DNA of 64,000 bases from an uncultured Flavobacteriaceae bacterium. GTDB lineage: Bacteria; Bacteroidota; Bacteroidia; Flavobacteriales; Flavobacteriaceae. Position numbers and translations under genes: made by a program. Positions 37,318 through 44,878 of this stretch are shown here, one piece after another; position 1 is the stretch's first letter, and every line of letters begins with the position of its first letter. The stretch lies in the NCBI GenBank assembly GCA_943842245.1, contig CALTAJ010000002.1, positions 459,596 to 523,595 on the forward strand. The letters run 5' to 3'. The notes under the pieces were generated by a model, which was not told where the DNA came from, ran no database searches, and saw only the letters and a list, made by a program, of their open reading frames with translations.

Positions 37318-37914
37318 ATGAAAAAAATTTTTTTTATTTTATTTATCTCAGGAACTGTTTATTCTCAATCTGCTTCAAAAGAATACAGCAAAGAAATAGC
37401 TTTGTATCAAGCTAAATTTTTTATTTCAAAAACAATTATTGGTGATGAGCCAGATTATCAAAAATTTATAATCGATCCACTTGCTGGATCTAAAAGTTCC
37501 GAATTATCATCAATTTATTATGAAATTATTGATGGGGAAAAGAAAGGCTTAGTTTTTGGCTTTTATGATGAATTTACTCAAGGAAGTTCTTCATCATCAG
37601 GCGCTGATGGTAGTCAGCAATCTAAAACTGTTTATACTAATAAAGAGTTTGCATTTAAGAACATCGATTATCAAGATGCTTTAATATTACTTGATAAAAT
37701 TGAACAAATTATAGAAGATGAAAAAAAGTTTTTAAGTGCTGATGATAATGAAAATAATATTTACTTTACGTTTGATGATATGATTGTAATAATTTATAGA
37801 GAAGGTGCTTTCGCTGGTAGAATAAGAATAGAGTGGAATGGTTTTGATGCAGAATGGGAAAATACTGCATTTAGGAGAACTAAAAGAAGATTTAAAAAAG
37901 CGTCTGAAAATTAA
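37318..37914 (+). CDS. Secreted protein of unknown function
   Basis: A 198-residue exported protein: signal peptide MKKIFFILFISGTVYSQ, then a mixed alpha/beta sequence with a Ser/Gly-rich loop (SSSSSGADGSQQSK, residues about 90-105) and a basic C-terminus (RRTKRRFKKASEN). No family was recognised. It begins a group of three plus-strand genes and ends six bases before the InlB-repeat lipoprotein, so the two are probably expressed together. Confidence 0.7.
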   Translation: MKKIFFILFISGTVYSQSASKEYSKEIALYQAKFFISKTIIGDEPDYQKFIIDPLAGSKSSELSSIYYEIIDGEKKGLVFGFYDEFTQGSSSSSGADGSQQSKTVYTNKEFAFKNIDYQDALILLDKIEQIIEDEKKFLSADDNENNIYFTFDDMIVIIYREGAFAGRIRIEWNGFDAEWENTAFRRTKRRFKKASEN

Positions 37915-37919
37915 TAATT

Positions 37920-39158
37920 ATGAATAAGCTCCTTTTTTTTTTATTTTTTATCACATTGATATCTTGTTCTAGTGAAGAAGAAACACCTGTTCAGTCCCTA
38001 GAACAAACACCAAAACCTGAAACAACTCCAGCGCCAACACCTACTCAATACACTTTAACAGTTTCTTCTGAAGAAGGGGGTTCTGTTTCAACTGAAGGAG
38101 GTACATATGATGAAGGAACAACTATTACTATTACTGCAACACCTAGTGAAGGATATGAATTTGTTGGTTGGTTAGGTAGTGATGAGACAGAAAGAGAATT
38201 GGTAATATCAGTTAATTCTAACATAACTTTAAGCCCAATTTTTCAAGTAGTTCAAATTAATGAAACATACTATTCAAGTGGAGAAATAATTAATATCGAA
38301 CCTGTTATTTTTTATGACAGAGAATTAATTATAAATGGTATTAAATTAGTAGCTGCAGGGGATATTGGGGGTCAAAAAGCTGTCCCAGATATTTGGATAT
38401 ATAAAACTGCACAAGTATTCAAATTACTTATGAATAAAGATTCAGATGGAATTGATTCTGAGGCACAATTAAATATGATTAAAACCCTAAAAGGAGAAAT
38501 AGGCTGGCATCAAGGAATTCAAACAGGACAGAGAATAGCCTATGGTGGAGGAGACGAATATTCTCCAAATTTTTTGACAGACAATGGTAAACAATCATAT
38601 GAAGGTTTAGAAGCATTTGAAGATAATCTTGCCTTAGATGATATGGTTTGGTATAAAAATATAGACAGTAAAGGCACAGGTGATGATGATATTAATGAAA
38701 TTCTAGAGCACACACTTCACACTCTTCATCGTTTTGGTGCAAGAGGAGGGGTTCAAGGTTCAACAGAAGCATTAAATGCAGAATCTGAAGAAGGAGACAT
38801 TAGTGATACATCTGTTTTACTTGCAATGAAAGAGGCATATGATAATGGTGTTTTTGATATTGAAGGGTATGGTGGTGATATTAATAATCAAGATGCATGG
38901 CCGGTTATGCTTAAAGAATATCAGTATCTTTTAACTTATGGAATGTGGGATTATAGTGAGTTTTGGGATGGAGGAAGTCTTTCCCCAGAATGGAACGATA
39001 ATGCAAGAACACCTGAGGGTGTTCTTGCCAATAATCCATTAGGTTATGAACTTTTCAATACTTATTTAAAGCCTGTGATTTCTAAACCAAGTAAGGAGAT
39101 ATTAAGAAATATGTTTAAAGATAATGACCAGGGGGATTCTGGCTACACACCAGATTAA
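37920..39158 (+). CDS. Lipoprotein with InlB-type B-repeat and EHxxHTxH domain
   Basis: A 412-residue surface lipoprotein. The lipobox is FFITLISC at the N-terminus, then a Pro/Thr/Glu-rich linker (about 20-40) and a divergent InlB B-repeat (YTLTVSSEEGGSVSTEGG...GYEFVGWLG, residues 42-100). The C-terminal 280 residues contain EILEHTLHTLHRFG, then WPVMLKEYQYLLTYGMWDYSEFW and NPLGYELFNTYLKP. I recall proteins with the same EH-x-x-HT pattern in marine bacteria but know no name or function. The histidines could bind metal, which is inference. Confidence 0.75.
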   Translation: MNKLLFFLFFITLISCSSEEETPVQSLEQTPKPETTPAPTPTQYTLTVSSEEGGSVSTEGGTYDEGTTITITATPSEGYEFVGWLGSDETERELVISVNSNITLSPIFQVVQINETYYSSGEIINIEPVIFYDRELIINGIKLVAAGDIGGQKAVPDIWIYKTAQVFKLLMNKDSDGIDSEAQLNMIKTLKGEIGWHQGIQTGQRIAYGGGDEYSPNFLTDNGKQSYEGLEAFEDNLALDDMVWYKNIDSKGTGDDDINEILEHTLHTLHRFGARGGVQGSTEALNAESEEGDISDTSVLLAMKEAYDNGVFDIEGYGGDINNQDAWPVMLKEYQYLLTYGMWDYSEFWDGGSLSPEWNDNARTPEGVLANNPLGYELFNTYLKPVISKPSKEILRNMFKDNDQGDSGYTPD

Positions 39159-39218
39159 AATTTAAATAATCTGCTTTTCTGAATATATTTTTACTGATAT
39201 TAAAAGAGTTAAATTTTT

Positions 39219-39830
39219 ATGAAAACCAGTTCAATATTAATTTCAGAGAAGAAAAAAGTTTTTAAGTATGATCCTGAAAACGACGTTTTTGAATGGAAAC
39301 TAGATTTTAAGCACAAAGTTTCTGCAATATCAAGAATAGAAGATTATGTTTTTGTTACTACTAGTTCTAATTGGGGAGTTCAATCTACAAATTTGATTGA
39401 TTTTGATAGTGGTGAAAAACTATGGATAAAGGATGAAATTTTTTACTCAGTACACATTATTAGCGGTGTATTGATTTATTCTAACAAGAACAAATATTAC
39501 TGTGGTATAAATCTTAAAACAGGTAAAAATATCTTCAGCATAAAGTCTCCATTTAAATGGTGGTTTTCACCAAAAACAATTCTATTAAATGGGAGGTTTT
39601 ACCTATACACTTCAAAACAAGTCTTTCTTCTAAACCTAGAAAATGGTTCTGTATCTGAATCAAGTCTTCCAAATAAACTAAACCTTAAAGAGATGAGTCT
39701 AGTTTTAGATGAATTTCAAATTAATATAAATAACTTACCATCTGCAGGAGGTGATGCACATGTTTATATGGGTGATGCTGGAGGGGCTGATGCTGGTGGA
39801 GGTGATGCAGGTGGTGGAGGCGATGGTTAA
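39219..39830 (+). CDS. PQQ-like beta-propeller fragment protein with Gly/Asp tail
   Basis: A 203-residue protein without a signal peptide. The first 160 residues have short repeats of the type FDSGEKLWI, LKTGKNIFSI and LENGSVSES, as in PQQ-type propeller blades, but only about three blades are present. The last 30 residues are low-complexity (GGDAHVYMGDAGGADAGGGD), an unusual acidic glycine tail. It lies 60 bp after the lipoprotein. Function unknown; a truncated propeller or a binding partner of the lipoprotein is possible. Confidence 0.65.
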   Translation: MKTSSILISEKKKVFKYDPENDVFEWKLDFKHKVSAISRIEDYVFVTTSSNWGVQSTNLIDFDSGEKLWIKDEIFYSVHIISGVLIYSNKNKYYCGINLKTGKNIFSIKSPFKWWFSPKTILLNGRFYLYTSKQVFLLNLENGSVSESSLPNKLNLKEMSLVLDEFQININNLPSAGGDAHVYMGDAGGADAGGGDAGGGGDG

Positions 39831-39982
39831 TTATCCTTTAACACTTATTTATCATTTGAATAAGCTCATTATTTAGTATTATAATTAAGTATCTATTTTA
39901 ATAATAAATCATGAAATGAAAAATTGACTGGAAATTTTTCAAATCAATTAAAATTTTATAGTTGTTGATAAAGATACTTTTT

Positions 39983-40663
39983 CTAATACTCAGTAGGTAA
40001 TTTTATGTAATCAAGAAATTCTTGTTTTTTGTCTTGTTTTTTAAAAATTCCACCAAATTCCGAAGTGACAGTACTACTAGAAACATCTTTAATACCTCGT
40101 TGGTTAACACAGAGATGTTTGGCATCAACAATACAAGCCACATCATCAGTTTCTAGAACTTGTTGAAGCTCTTTGACAATCTGGAGAGTTAAACGTTCTT
40201 GAACTTGAGGGCGTTGAGCGTAATATTGAACAATTCGATTCATTTTTGATAGACCCACCACATTACCTTGAGAAACATAGGCGATATGGGCTTTACCTAC
40301 AATTGGAAGTAAATGGTGTTCGCAGGTTGAATAGAGAGTAATGTTTTTTTCAACCAATATTTCACCATATTTATATTTATTATCAAACGTTGAAGCCTTT
40401 GGTTTATTTTTTGGATTTAGTCCGCTGAAAATTTCATTAATATACATTTTAGCAACCCTTTTTGGAGTTCCTTTTAAACTGTCATCAGTCATATCCATCC
40501 CCAATGTATATAGAATATCAGCAACTTTTTGTTCAATTATATCTATTTTTTCTGAATCTGACATTTTAAATGCGTCATCACGCAAGGGAGTGTCAACACT
40601 TGTAGATAAATGATCGTCACCAATTAAATCTTCGATTGTTTTAAGATGTTTTTCGTATTTCAT
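39983..40663 (-). CDS. folE: GTP cyclohydrolase I
   Basis: A 226-residue enzyme that opens the folate/tetrahydropterin route. Zinc and active-site motifs are present: YSTCEHHLLPIVGKAHIAY (Cys and His ligands), VGLSKMNRIVQYYAQRPQVQERLT and DAKHLCVNQRGIKD (third ligand Cys). The N-terminal helix extension (about 45 residues) is typical. It is a single minus-strand gene with 150 bp of AT-rich DNA on the left and 220 bp on the right. Confidence 0.96.
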   Translation of the reverse strand: MKYEKHLKTIEDLIGDDHLSTSVDTPLRDDAFKMSDSEKIDIIEQKVADILYTLGMDMTDDSLKGTPKRVAKMYINEIFSGLNPKNKPKASTFDNKYKYGEILVEKNITLYSTCEHHLLPIVGKAHIAYVSQGNVVGLSKMNRIVQYYAQRPQVQERLTLQIVKELQQVLETDDVACIVDAKHLCVNQRGIKDVSSSTVTSEFGGIFKKQDKKQEFLDYIKLPTEY

Positions 40664-40810
40664 AACAATAATTAGATGTTAAAATTAAGAAAAAATCAAA
40701 CTATTTTAACAGAATATGAAATTAAATAAAATAAATATGAATATTTTAAAAATAAATTAGTGAAAGTAGTTATTAAGAAAATAATTTAAACCATAGTCAT
40801 ATTTATCTTA

Positions 40811-40844
40811 TTTAAGTTAGGTAAGAAAAGCACGGAGTAGAAAT
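40811..40844 (+). repeat. 34-bp imperfect direct repeat, copy 1
   Basis: It matches 41518-41551 at 27 of 34 positions and shares the exact core CACGGAGT. This copy lies upstream of the lipoprotein gene, followed 19 bp after the core by TATATTTG, a -7-like box. Confidence 0.5.
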
Positions 40845-40883
40845 ATTGTAGATTTTTTATATTTGAGTATTAATCATAAATCA

Positions 40884-41483
40884 ATGAAAAAAATATTTAT
40901 AATGTCTTTATGCATTTTAATGTTTTCTTGTTTCAAAACAGATATAAAGCAATATGAGACTTGGAATCAAGACCCTGCAACTAAAGCAAGTGGATCACAA
41001 ATTAATCTTATACCAAGGTCATATAATGCTCATAGCGGAAAAAAATTTTTATCTAAATATGATAAAACAATGTGGGCAGATAAAGAAAATTATTTTAGCT
41101 CTTTTTCTGATATACAATTTGATAAAAGAGGTACAAGGTTTTATAATGCTGATGCACATTTCATATCCTTTTTTAATATTGGTGAAGACATTTCATATTG
41201 TATAGGATGGAAAAAAGGTGAAAATAGTTATGATGAAAAAAAATGGAATATAAAATTCAAAAATGATGAGTGGGATATTTTATGGTTTGATTATGAATAT
41301 TATGGGACAAGTCAAGAAATTGAATATACCATAACTTATAAATATGAAGTAATTGATGGTTTACTCCATTTTTCAAACTCTGAAGATCAATCATTTATTT
41401 TTCATCCATCAAAAAAAAATTACTCAAGAGAATTAATTGACACAGGGGAAATAATCGAACAAGAAGGCTGCCTGTTCTTGTAA
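40884..41483 (+). CDS. Small lipoprotein, unknown function
   Basis: A 199-residue protein. I use ATG 40884 because it begins a clear lipoprotein signal (MKKIFIMSLCILMFSC); a TTG seven codons upstream is less likely. The mature part is rich in Tyr, Trp, Asp and Lys with probable beta strands (WDILWFDYEYYGTSQEIEYTITYKYEVIDG). No family was recognised. It stands alone between folE and tRNA-Arg, bracketed by imperfect 34-bp direct repeats. Confidence 0.65.
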   Translation: MKKIFIMSLCILMFSCFKTDIKQYETWNQDPATKASGSQINLIPRSYNAHSGKKFLSKYDKTMWADKENYFSSFSDIQFDKRGTRFYNADAHFISFFNIGEDISYCIGWKKGENSYDEKKWNIKFKNDEWDILWFDYEYYGTSQEIEYTITYKYEVIDGLLHFSNSEDQSFIFHPSKKNYSRELIDTGEIIEQEGCLFL

Positions 41484-41517
41484 TTAGTATAAACTAAATC
41501 ATAGGCATATCCTATTC

Positions 41518-41551
41518 ATTAAGTTGAGAAAGAAAAACACGGAGTTAAAAT
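41518..41551 (+). repeat. 34-bp imperfect direct repeat, copy 2
   Basis: Second copy of the 40811 repeat, with core CACGGAGT at 41538-41545, located between the lipoprotein gene and the tRNA promoter. Its origin and role are unknown. Confidence 0.5.
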
Positions 41552-41578
41552 TTTTTAGTATTTAGTAAAAAAGGATGT

Positions 41579-41586
41579 TATATTTG
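41579..41586 (+). promoter_or_regulatory. -7 element TATATTTG, candidate tRNA-Arg promoter
   Basis: A perfect TAnnTTTG box lies about 105 bp before tRNA-Arg. No convincing -33 TTG was seen at the standard distance. The same octamer occurs at 40858-40865 ahead of the lipoprotein gene. Confidence 0.4.
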
Positions 41587-41690
41587 CCCACCCATTAAGT
41601 ACAATATATGTAAATATGGTACTCCATTGGGTACTTACAACATTAACAAGGGCACAAAATGTCCGCTAAATTATTGTAAATCAATATTTT

Positions 41691-41764
41691 GGCCTCGTAG
41701 CATAACTGAATAGTGCACTTGATTACGGCTCAAGAGGTTGCAGGTTTGAATCCTGCCGAGGTCA
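41691..41764 (+). tRNA. tRNA-Arg (anticodon ACG)
   Basis: 74 bases fold into a full cloverleaf: acceptor GGCCTCG / CGAGGTC, D-stem GCAT / GTGC, anticodon stem CTTGA / TCAAG with loop TTACGGC (anticodon at 41725-41727), T-stem GCAGG / CCTGC, discriminator A; CCA is not encoded. The D-loop is AACTGAATA and the T-loop TTTGAAT, so the normal G19-C56 tertiary pair is replaced by A19-U56. From the anticodon loop to two bases past the tRNA end it is identical in structure to the att copy at 49077. It is followed by a terminator. Confidence 0.92.
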
Positions 41765-41766
41765 CT
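41723..41766 (+). repeat. Attachment core, tRNA-proximal copy (attL)
   Basis: A 44-bp direct repeat of 49077-49120, starting at the first base of the anticodon loop and ending two bases past the tRNA. The copies differ at two positions only (41740 G/A and 41756 C/T), which are the two partners of one T-stem base pair. Confidence 0.9.
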
Positions 41767-41770
41767 GAAT

Positions 41771-41802
41771 AAGAGGTAGTTAACGCTGCCTCTTTTCTTT
41801 TT
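41771..41802 (+). terminator. Terminator carried on the element end for tRNA-Arg
   Basis: AGAGGTAG (41772-41779) pairs with CTGCCTCT (41786-41793), then T-rich. Because it lies inside the element, each integration supplies the tRNA with a new 3' half and terminator. Confidence 0.8.
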
Positions 41803-41803
41803 A

Positions 41804-41822
41804 GGGTAACATATGGGGTAAC
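41804..41822 (+). promoter_or_regulatory. Paired arm-type repeat at left end of element A
   Basis: Two GGGTAAC units start at 41804 and 41816, 12 bp apart, 38 bp inside the att core. They are equivalent in position to the AGTATACC pair at 49156. Likely integrase arm-binding sites. Confidence 0.55.
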
Positions 41823-41926
41823 GATTCATTATTTACCTTTAATCCTTCTTATTTATCTCATACCTCAACTTGTAATACTTTGAAGCATTGATTCGTTTAC
41901 CTCAATATAAAAATACTAATTTACCG

Positions 41927-42511
41927 TTAACTACCTTCTTTGTTAGTTTTGACATACTTAATATTATTGTTTTTAATGTGAAATAAATCTATACCTGTAT
42001 CTGTTTGCGTGAAAATTTCTTCAAATTCAAATTCGTAAGCATCCAGCTTTGATATATAATAATTTTGCAGCGTTTTTGTTTCAATTAGTTCTTTTAGATA
42101 ATGACTAAATACATTTGATTGTATCATTATAGCAAAACACTCTTTACAAAACCCCTGATCATCAACTCCATTTACTTGTAAAATCAATTGAGGATAAAAT
42201 ACTAATGAATCATTTGTACTGTTTAAAATGGTATGTATTTGGCTGTTTGGTTTGCTGATGTGATGCCCTATAGTGAATCGTGTGCTGTACTTTTTATATT
42301 GTGGCTTTCTTATCCTTAAAGCAACACCCTGTAACCCCCTATCAATTTGTAAAATGGCATCTATACCTGAACGTTTATCCATTTCTGTTTGTGAAATGTT
42401 ATATACTAAACTTGCACCTGTAAGATCCTGAATTAAGGCACTATTATTCTGAACGAATATTTCTTCGTACAGTTTACGTTCTTCAAACGGAAATTTATCG
42501 TAACCTTTCAT
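41927..42511 (-). CDS. Element-borne 194-residue protein, possible nuclease-like fold
   Basis: A soluble protein present twice in the window with identical amino-acid sequence. The segment MDKRSGIDAILQ...GLQGVALRIRKPQY has an Asp followed by a strand with Val-Ala-Leu-Arg-Ile-Arg, which slightly resembles the core of PD-(D/E)xK nucleases; this is only a pattern impression. CKECF contains a possible metal-binding Cys pair. It is always the first gene inside the left element end, reading towards the att site, so it may act in element maintenance or excision. No known family was recognised. Confidence 0.75.
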   Translation of the reverse strand: MKGYDKFPFEERKLYEEIFVQNNSALIQDLTGASLVYNISQTEMDKRSGIDAILQIDRGLQGVALRIRKPQYKKYSTRFTIGHHISKPNSQIHTILNSTNDSLVFYPQLILQVNGVDDQGFCKECFAIMIQSNVFSHYLKELIETKTLQNYYISKLDAYEFEFEEIFTQTDTGIDLFHIKNNNIKYVKTNKEGS

Positions 42512-42809
42512 TTAACAAATACTTAATATTTAACATCAAATTTTTATTTATTCTTAATTATCTATTGGTTTAATTATCATTTATGAAAAAATTATAAATA
42601 TTTCTTATGTGAAGCATATATTGCAAAATTTATTAAATTAAGTTTACTTGTATTTCGCAATGAAGTGCAACCATTAACCAATTCGTTTTTTTGAAGCCGT
42701 CTGATTCTCTATTAGACGGTTTTTTTGTGATTAAAATCAAATCTTTTACCGATTTTTTACTTACATTCATTTAACTTTTTTTTCACTCAAAAAGTGAATT
42801 GGTTTATGA
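42512..42809. other. Intergenic segment with plus-strand terminator, possible small RNA
   Basis: AT-rich DNA between the 194- and 79-residue genes. A short conserved stretch (TTTCGCAATGAAGTGCAACC, 42652-42671) precedes a strong plus-strand terminator although no plus-strand gene lies upstream, so a short plus-strand RNA antisense to nothing obvious may be made here. The same layout recurs at 49851-50150. Confidence 0.4.
42697..42726 (+). terminator. Terminator hairpin, variable stem (element A copy)
   Basis: CCGTCT / AGACGG with an 11-base loop followed by seven T. The equivalent in element B has different stem and loop bases but the same flanks. Confidence 0.75.
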
Positions 42810-43049
42810 TTAATTGTAGCCTTTGGGAATATCTCCTGAAGGCTTTTTTATTTCAAACTTAACTTTTAGGTTCTTTAAGGTTTCACTATTCTGTAAATGG
42901 ATTGAACTTATACGGATAGGGTATTGCCATCTTTCAGTTCTTAATATTATAGCACCCCTGTATCCATACTTATAAGATTCTATATCGTAATCAAGTATTT
43001 CAACCCAATCAGGTTTACTTATAGCGAACTGTTTCTCCTTCGTAATCAA
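42810..43049 (-). CDS. Small element protein, 79 residues, unknown function
   Basis: Mixed beta-rich protein (DWVEILDYDIESYKYGYRGAIILRTERWQYPIRISS) without signal or membrane segment. It starts 35 bases inside the end of the upstream small gene. Its last 23 codons are also present in element B (50150-50218), where the rest of the gene has been replaced, so element B once carried the same gene. A plus-strand hairpin-plus-T at 42819-42849 overlaps its 3' end and may be incidental. Function unknown. Confidence 0.6.
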   Translation of the reverse strand: MITKEKQFAISKPDWVEILDYDIESYKYGYRGAIILRTERWQYPIRISSIHLQNSETLKNLKVKFEIKKPSGDIPKGYN

Positions 43050-43221
43050 TAGATTCTATTTTACCGTTTATATAGTTGTATTCAACTCCTGCTGCATCCT
43101 TATAAGTACCAAACAACCCAAACGGATCACTACTCCGTATAATAGCTGCTTTGTGGCTTTTCATATAGATGCCATCTTCTTGGGTTTTAAGCCAATCCCT
43201 CGTTTCCTGTATAGATCCCAA
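43015..43221 (-). CDS. Small element protein, 68 residues, unknown function
   Basis: A 68-residue protein (MGSIQETRDWLKTQEDGIYM...) overlapping both neighbours by 35 bases, as in compact phage or satellite operons. The segment KAAIIRSSDPFGLFGTYKDAAGVEYNYINGKIESIDYEGE suggests a small beta-barrel. The long overlaps mean that one of the two flanking starts may be further downstream. No family recognised. Confidence 0.5.
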   Translation of the reverse strand: MGSIQETRDWLKTQEDGIYMKSHKAAIIRSSDPFGLFGTYKDAAGVEYNYINGKIESIDYEGETVRYK

Positions 43222-43465
43222 GTTTTTTGTGTATTTCTTTTTCTACTTCTGATTCATCACTTTCAATTAGCCATTCTAACCCTTCGCTTACTTCTAATGA
43301 AGTTTGCTGCCTTACGGATTCAAGTCTTGGCATTACGAAAGGTTGGATGGCTTTTAAGTATGCTATCTTTTGGCTATCACTTAATAAATCAACATCAATA
43401 CTATCAAGTAAATGGTTGGTTAGCATTTCAATCTTTTTTTTAGCCTCTTTAACTTCTTTGCTCAT
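43187..43465 (-). CDS. Small helical element protein, 92 residues
   Basis: An alpha-helical acidic protein: SKEVKEAKKKIEMLTNHLLDSIDVDLLSDSQKIAYLKAIQPFVMPRLES. The pattern of helix, LSDSQKI, helix, then P-F-V-M-P-R-L recalls small phage proteins that precede terminase genes, but no terminase is here and the likeness is weak. It overlaps the 54-residue gene upstream by 17 bases. Confidence 0.55.
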   Translation of the reverse strand: MSKEVKEAKKKIEMLTNHLLDSIDVDLLSDSQKIAYLKAIQPFVMPRLESVRQQTSLEVSEGLEWLIESDESEVEKEIHKKLGIYTGNEGLA

Positions 43466-43613
43466 ATTGTATTATTTCTAATTGTACAGGATCATTTATT
43501 ACCATTTTCACGAATGATTTTAATACGATTTCTGGTTTGGTTTTAGTTTGTAATCCTATAAGTGTTCTTAACTTATTTATATCGGTTTTGGTTAAATCAA
43601 TTTCTACTTTCAT
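43449..43613 (-). CDS. Small element protein, 54 residues
   Basis: ATG at 43613 opens a 54-residue reading frame (MKVEIDLTKTDINKLRTLIG...QLEIIQYEQRS). It starts directly next to the stop of the upstream gene and overlaps the next gene by 17 bases, so it fits the operon. A beta strand followed by two helices (KVEIDLTKTDINKLRTLI, KPEIVLKSFVKMVIND) is compatible with a ribbon-helix-helix-like or small regulatory fold. No family recognised. Confidence 0.5.
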   Translation of the reverse strand: MKVEIDLTKTDINKLRTLIGLQTKTKPEIVLKSFVKMVINDPVQLEIIQYEQRS

Positions 43614-44027
43614 CTATTGGTACTTCTTTGTTACCAATGAAAAAAGTGTTGGTTGATCACTTTTACCAGCACTATATTGATTTACTAACTTACTTTCTTT
43701 TAAAGAATTAAATGTCGTGGTCTTCGACATTTTATTTGGGCGTCCTTTATATATCGTTTCGTTTAGTAACCCACCTAATATTCTTTGTGTTCTTAACTTT
43801 TGTAAGGATTTTGGGCAGGTAACAGATATATGAAACCAGTTGAGTAAAGAACCTACCCTCATCCTAATGCTGCGCAAGGGGTTAGCTGAAAAGAACCGTG
43901 ATGGCAACTTTTTTGTGATTGGCGTTGCCGAAGCTAATTGACCCTTGCGGTTATTCATTTTGTACAGTAACATTATTACCAAACCAAGTGCTGAAATATA
44001 TCTTACCAAAGCCATTATCGTAAACAA
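43614..44027 (-). CDS. Element protein with N-terminal membrane helix, unknown function
   Basis: Up to 137 residues. One hydrophobic segment (ALVRYISALGLVIMLLY, residues about 6-22) followed by a basic, helix-poor region (SRFFSANPLRSIRMRVGS). ATG at 44015 is an alternative start. It is six bases after the upstream stop and directly adjacent to the next start. The polar part has few recognisable features; it may be a small membrane-anchored protein. Confidence 0.45.
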   Translation of the reverse strand: MFTIMALVRYISALGLVIMLLYKMNNRKGQLASATPITKKLPSRFFSANPLRSIRMRVGSLLNWFHISVTCPKSLQKLRTQRILGGLLNETIYKGRPNKMSKTTTFNSLKESKLVNQYSAGKSDQPTLFSLVTKKYQ

Positions 44028-44033
44028 TTAATA

Positions 44034-44588
44034 TCACCTGTAATCCTCTGTAAATTTGTAAGCATTAACACGTAGTTGCCCTGAACGAATATCAAACACG
44101 ATGTTGTTATTAGTTAGTTGAGGTAACATCATTATATTAATCTTACTATTATCTTTTCTTAATTCTGTAAATGCCTGAACAATTGCCAAGTATTGACTGT
44201 ATTGTAATGCGTTTTTACTTGGTATTTTAACCGTGTAGGTTTCTTTATTTACGGTTGGCTTATTTACGCTTTTTAAATCCGTGAATGCTGCTGCAAAAGT
44301 TTCTCTTTGATTGCCTTCTAAAATGTATAGTTGTTCTATATCTAACTTCTCTAAACTTGGGTGGCGTAACCTTAATTCGTTTTCGTAATCTTCAAGGGTT
44401 TCAAATTCACTACCTGTAAGGTTTTTACATTCTGCAAAAGCATCTTCCCAACGTTTATAATCACGTAATGCTCTTTGGTATTCTGATTCATCAAACCAAG
44501 AATAGGTTTTACTTGGATCAAAGTTCTTTTTAGGTCGTCCTTTAGAACGTTTTGGTTTTGCTACTAAATCTGATGTTAAATTTTGCAT
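44034..44588 (-). CDS. Element protein with basic N-terminal patch, 184 residues
   Basis: The N-terminus has an AT-hook-like basic patch (KPKRSKGRPKKNFDPS), then a charged helical region (residues 30-100) and an alpha/beta C-terminal part. This suggests DNA contact. It lies between the 70-residue basic gene and the membrane-helix gene in the minus-strand operon. No specific family was recognised, so the DNA-binding role is inference from composition. Confidence 0.55.
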   Translation of the reverse strand: MQNLTSDLVAKPKRSKGRPKKNFDPSKTYSWFDESEYQRALRDYKRWEDAFAECKNLTGSEFETLEDYENELRLRHPSLEKLDIEQLYILEGNQRETFAAAFTDLKSVNKPTVNKETYTVKIPSKNALQYSQYLAIVQAFTELRKDNSKINIMMLPQLTNNNIVFDIRSGQLRVNAYKFTEDYR

Positions 44589-44608
44589 ATATCTGTTTTT
44601 AATAATTA

Positions 44609-44821
44609 TTATTTAATCAACTTTAAAACCTTTTCAAGTGTTACAGTTGCTTTTTGCCCTTTAGGTGTATTGAATAAAATATTCTCTACCTGTTTAAGCT
44701 GGTTTTGTTTATTGTAGTTTTTTATTGGTTTTCTTTTTACTCTTTTAACTACTGTTTTACGTTTTTTAAACTTTGCAATCTTTTGAAGTATTTTATACTC
44801 TCTGTCGTTTGGGTTGAACAT
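44609..44821 (-). CDS. Small very basic element protein, 70 residues
   Basis: MFNPNDREYKILQKIAKFKKRKTVVKRVKRKP is highly basic and lysine/arginine-rich, followed by a short amphipathic tail (VENILFNTPKGQKATVTLEKVLKLIK). It could be a nucleic-acid-binding protein or just a regulator. It starts 57 bp after the ribbon-helix-helix gene stop. No family recognised. Confidence 0.55.
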   Translation of the reverse strand: MFNPNDREYKILQKIAKFKKRKTVVKRVKRKPIKNYNKQNQLKQVENILFNTPKGQKATVTLEKVLKLIK

Positions 44822-44878
44822 ATCTTTTGTTTTATCATTAATTTATACAGGTTAATACCTATACTTATTTGTAGTTGT

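Larger units (their letters stand above)
41838..42884. repeat. 1.04-kb near-identical repeat, copy in element A
   Basis: It matches 49177-50220 almost base for base, covering the tail of the element end, the whole 194-residue gene, its upstream region, and the last codons of the 79-residue gene. Exceptions are about ten bases near 41895-41910 and a terminator stem at 42697-42720. Confidence 0.9.

Noticed and set aside
42819-42849. GCCTT/AAGGC hairpin plus T-run on the plus strand
   Set aside because: It lies inside the 3' coding end of the 79-residue gene, has a long loop, and is probably a by-product of codons; not listed as a terminator.
43153-43481. Plus-strand frames overlapping the small minus-strand element genes
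   Set aside because: The minus-strand set has consistent operon spacing and the plus frames overlap several of them at once; no start context or motif supports them.
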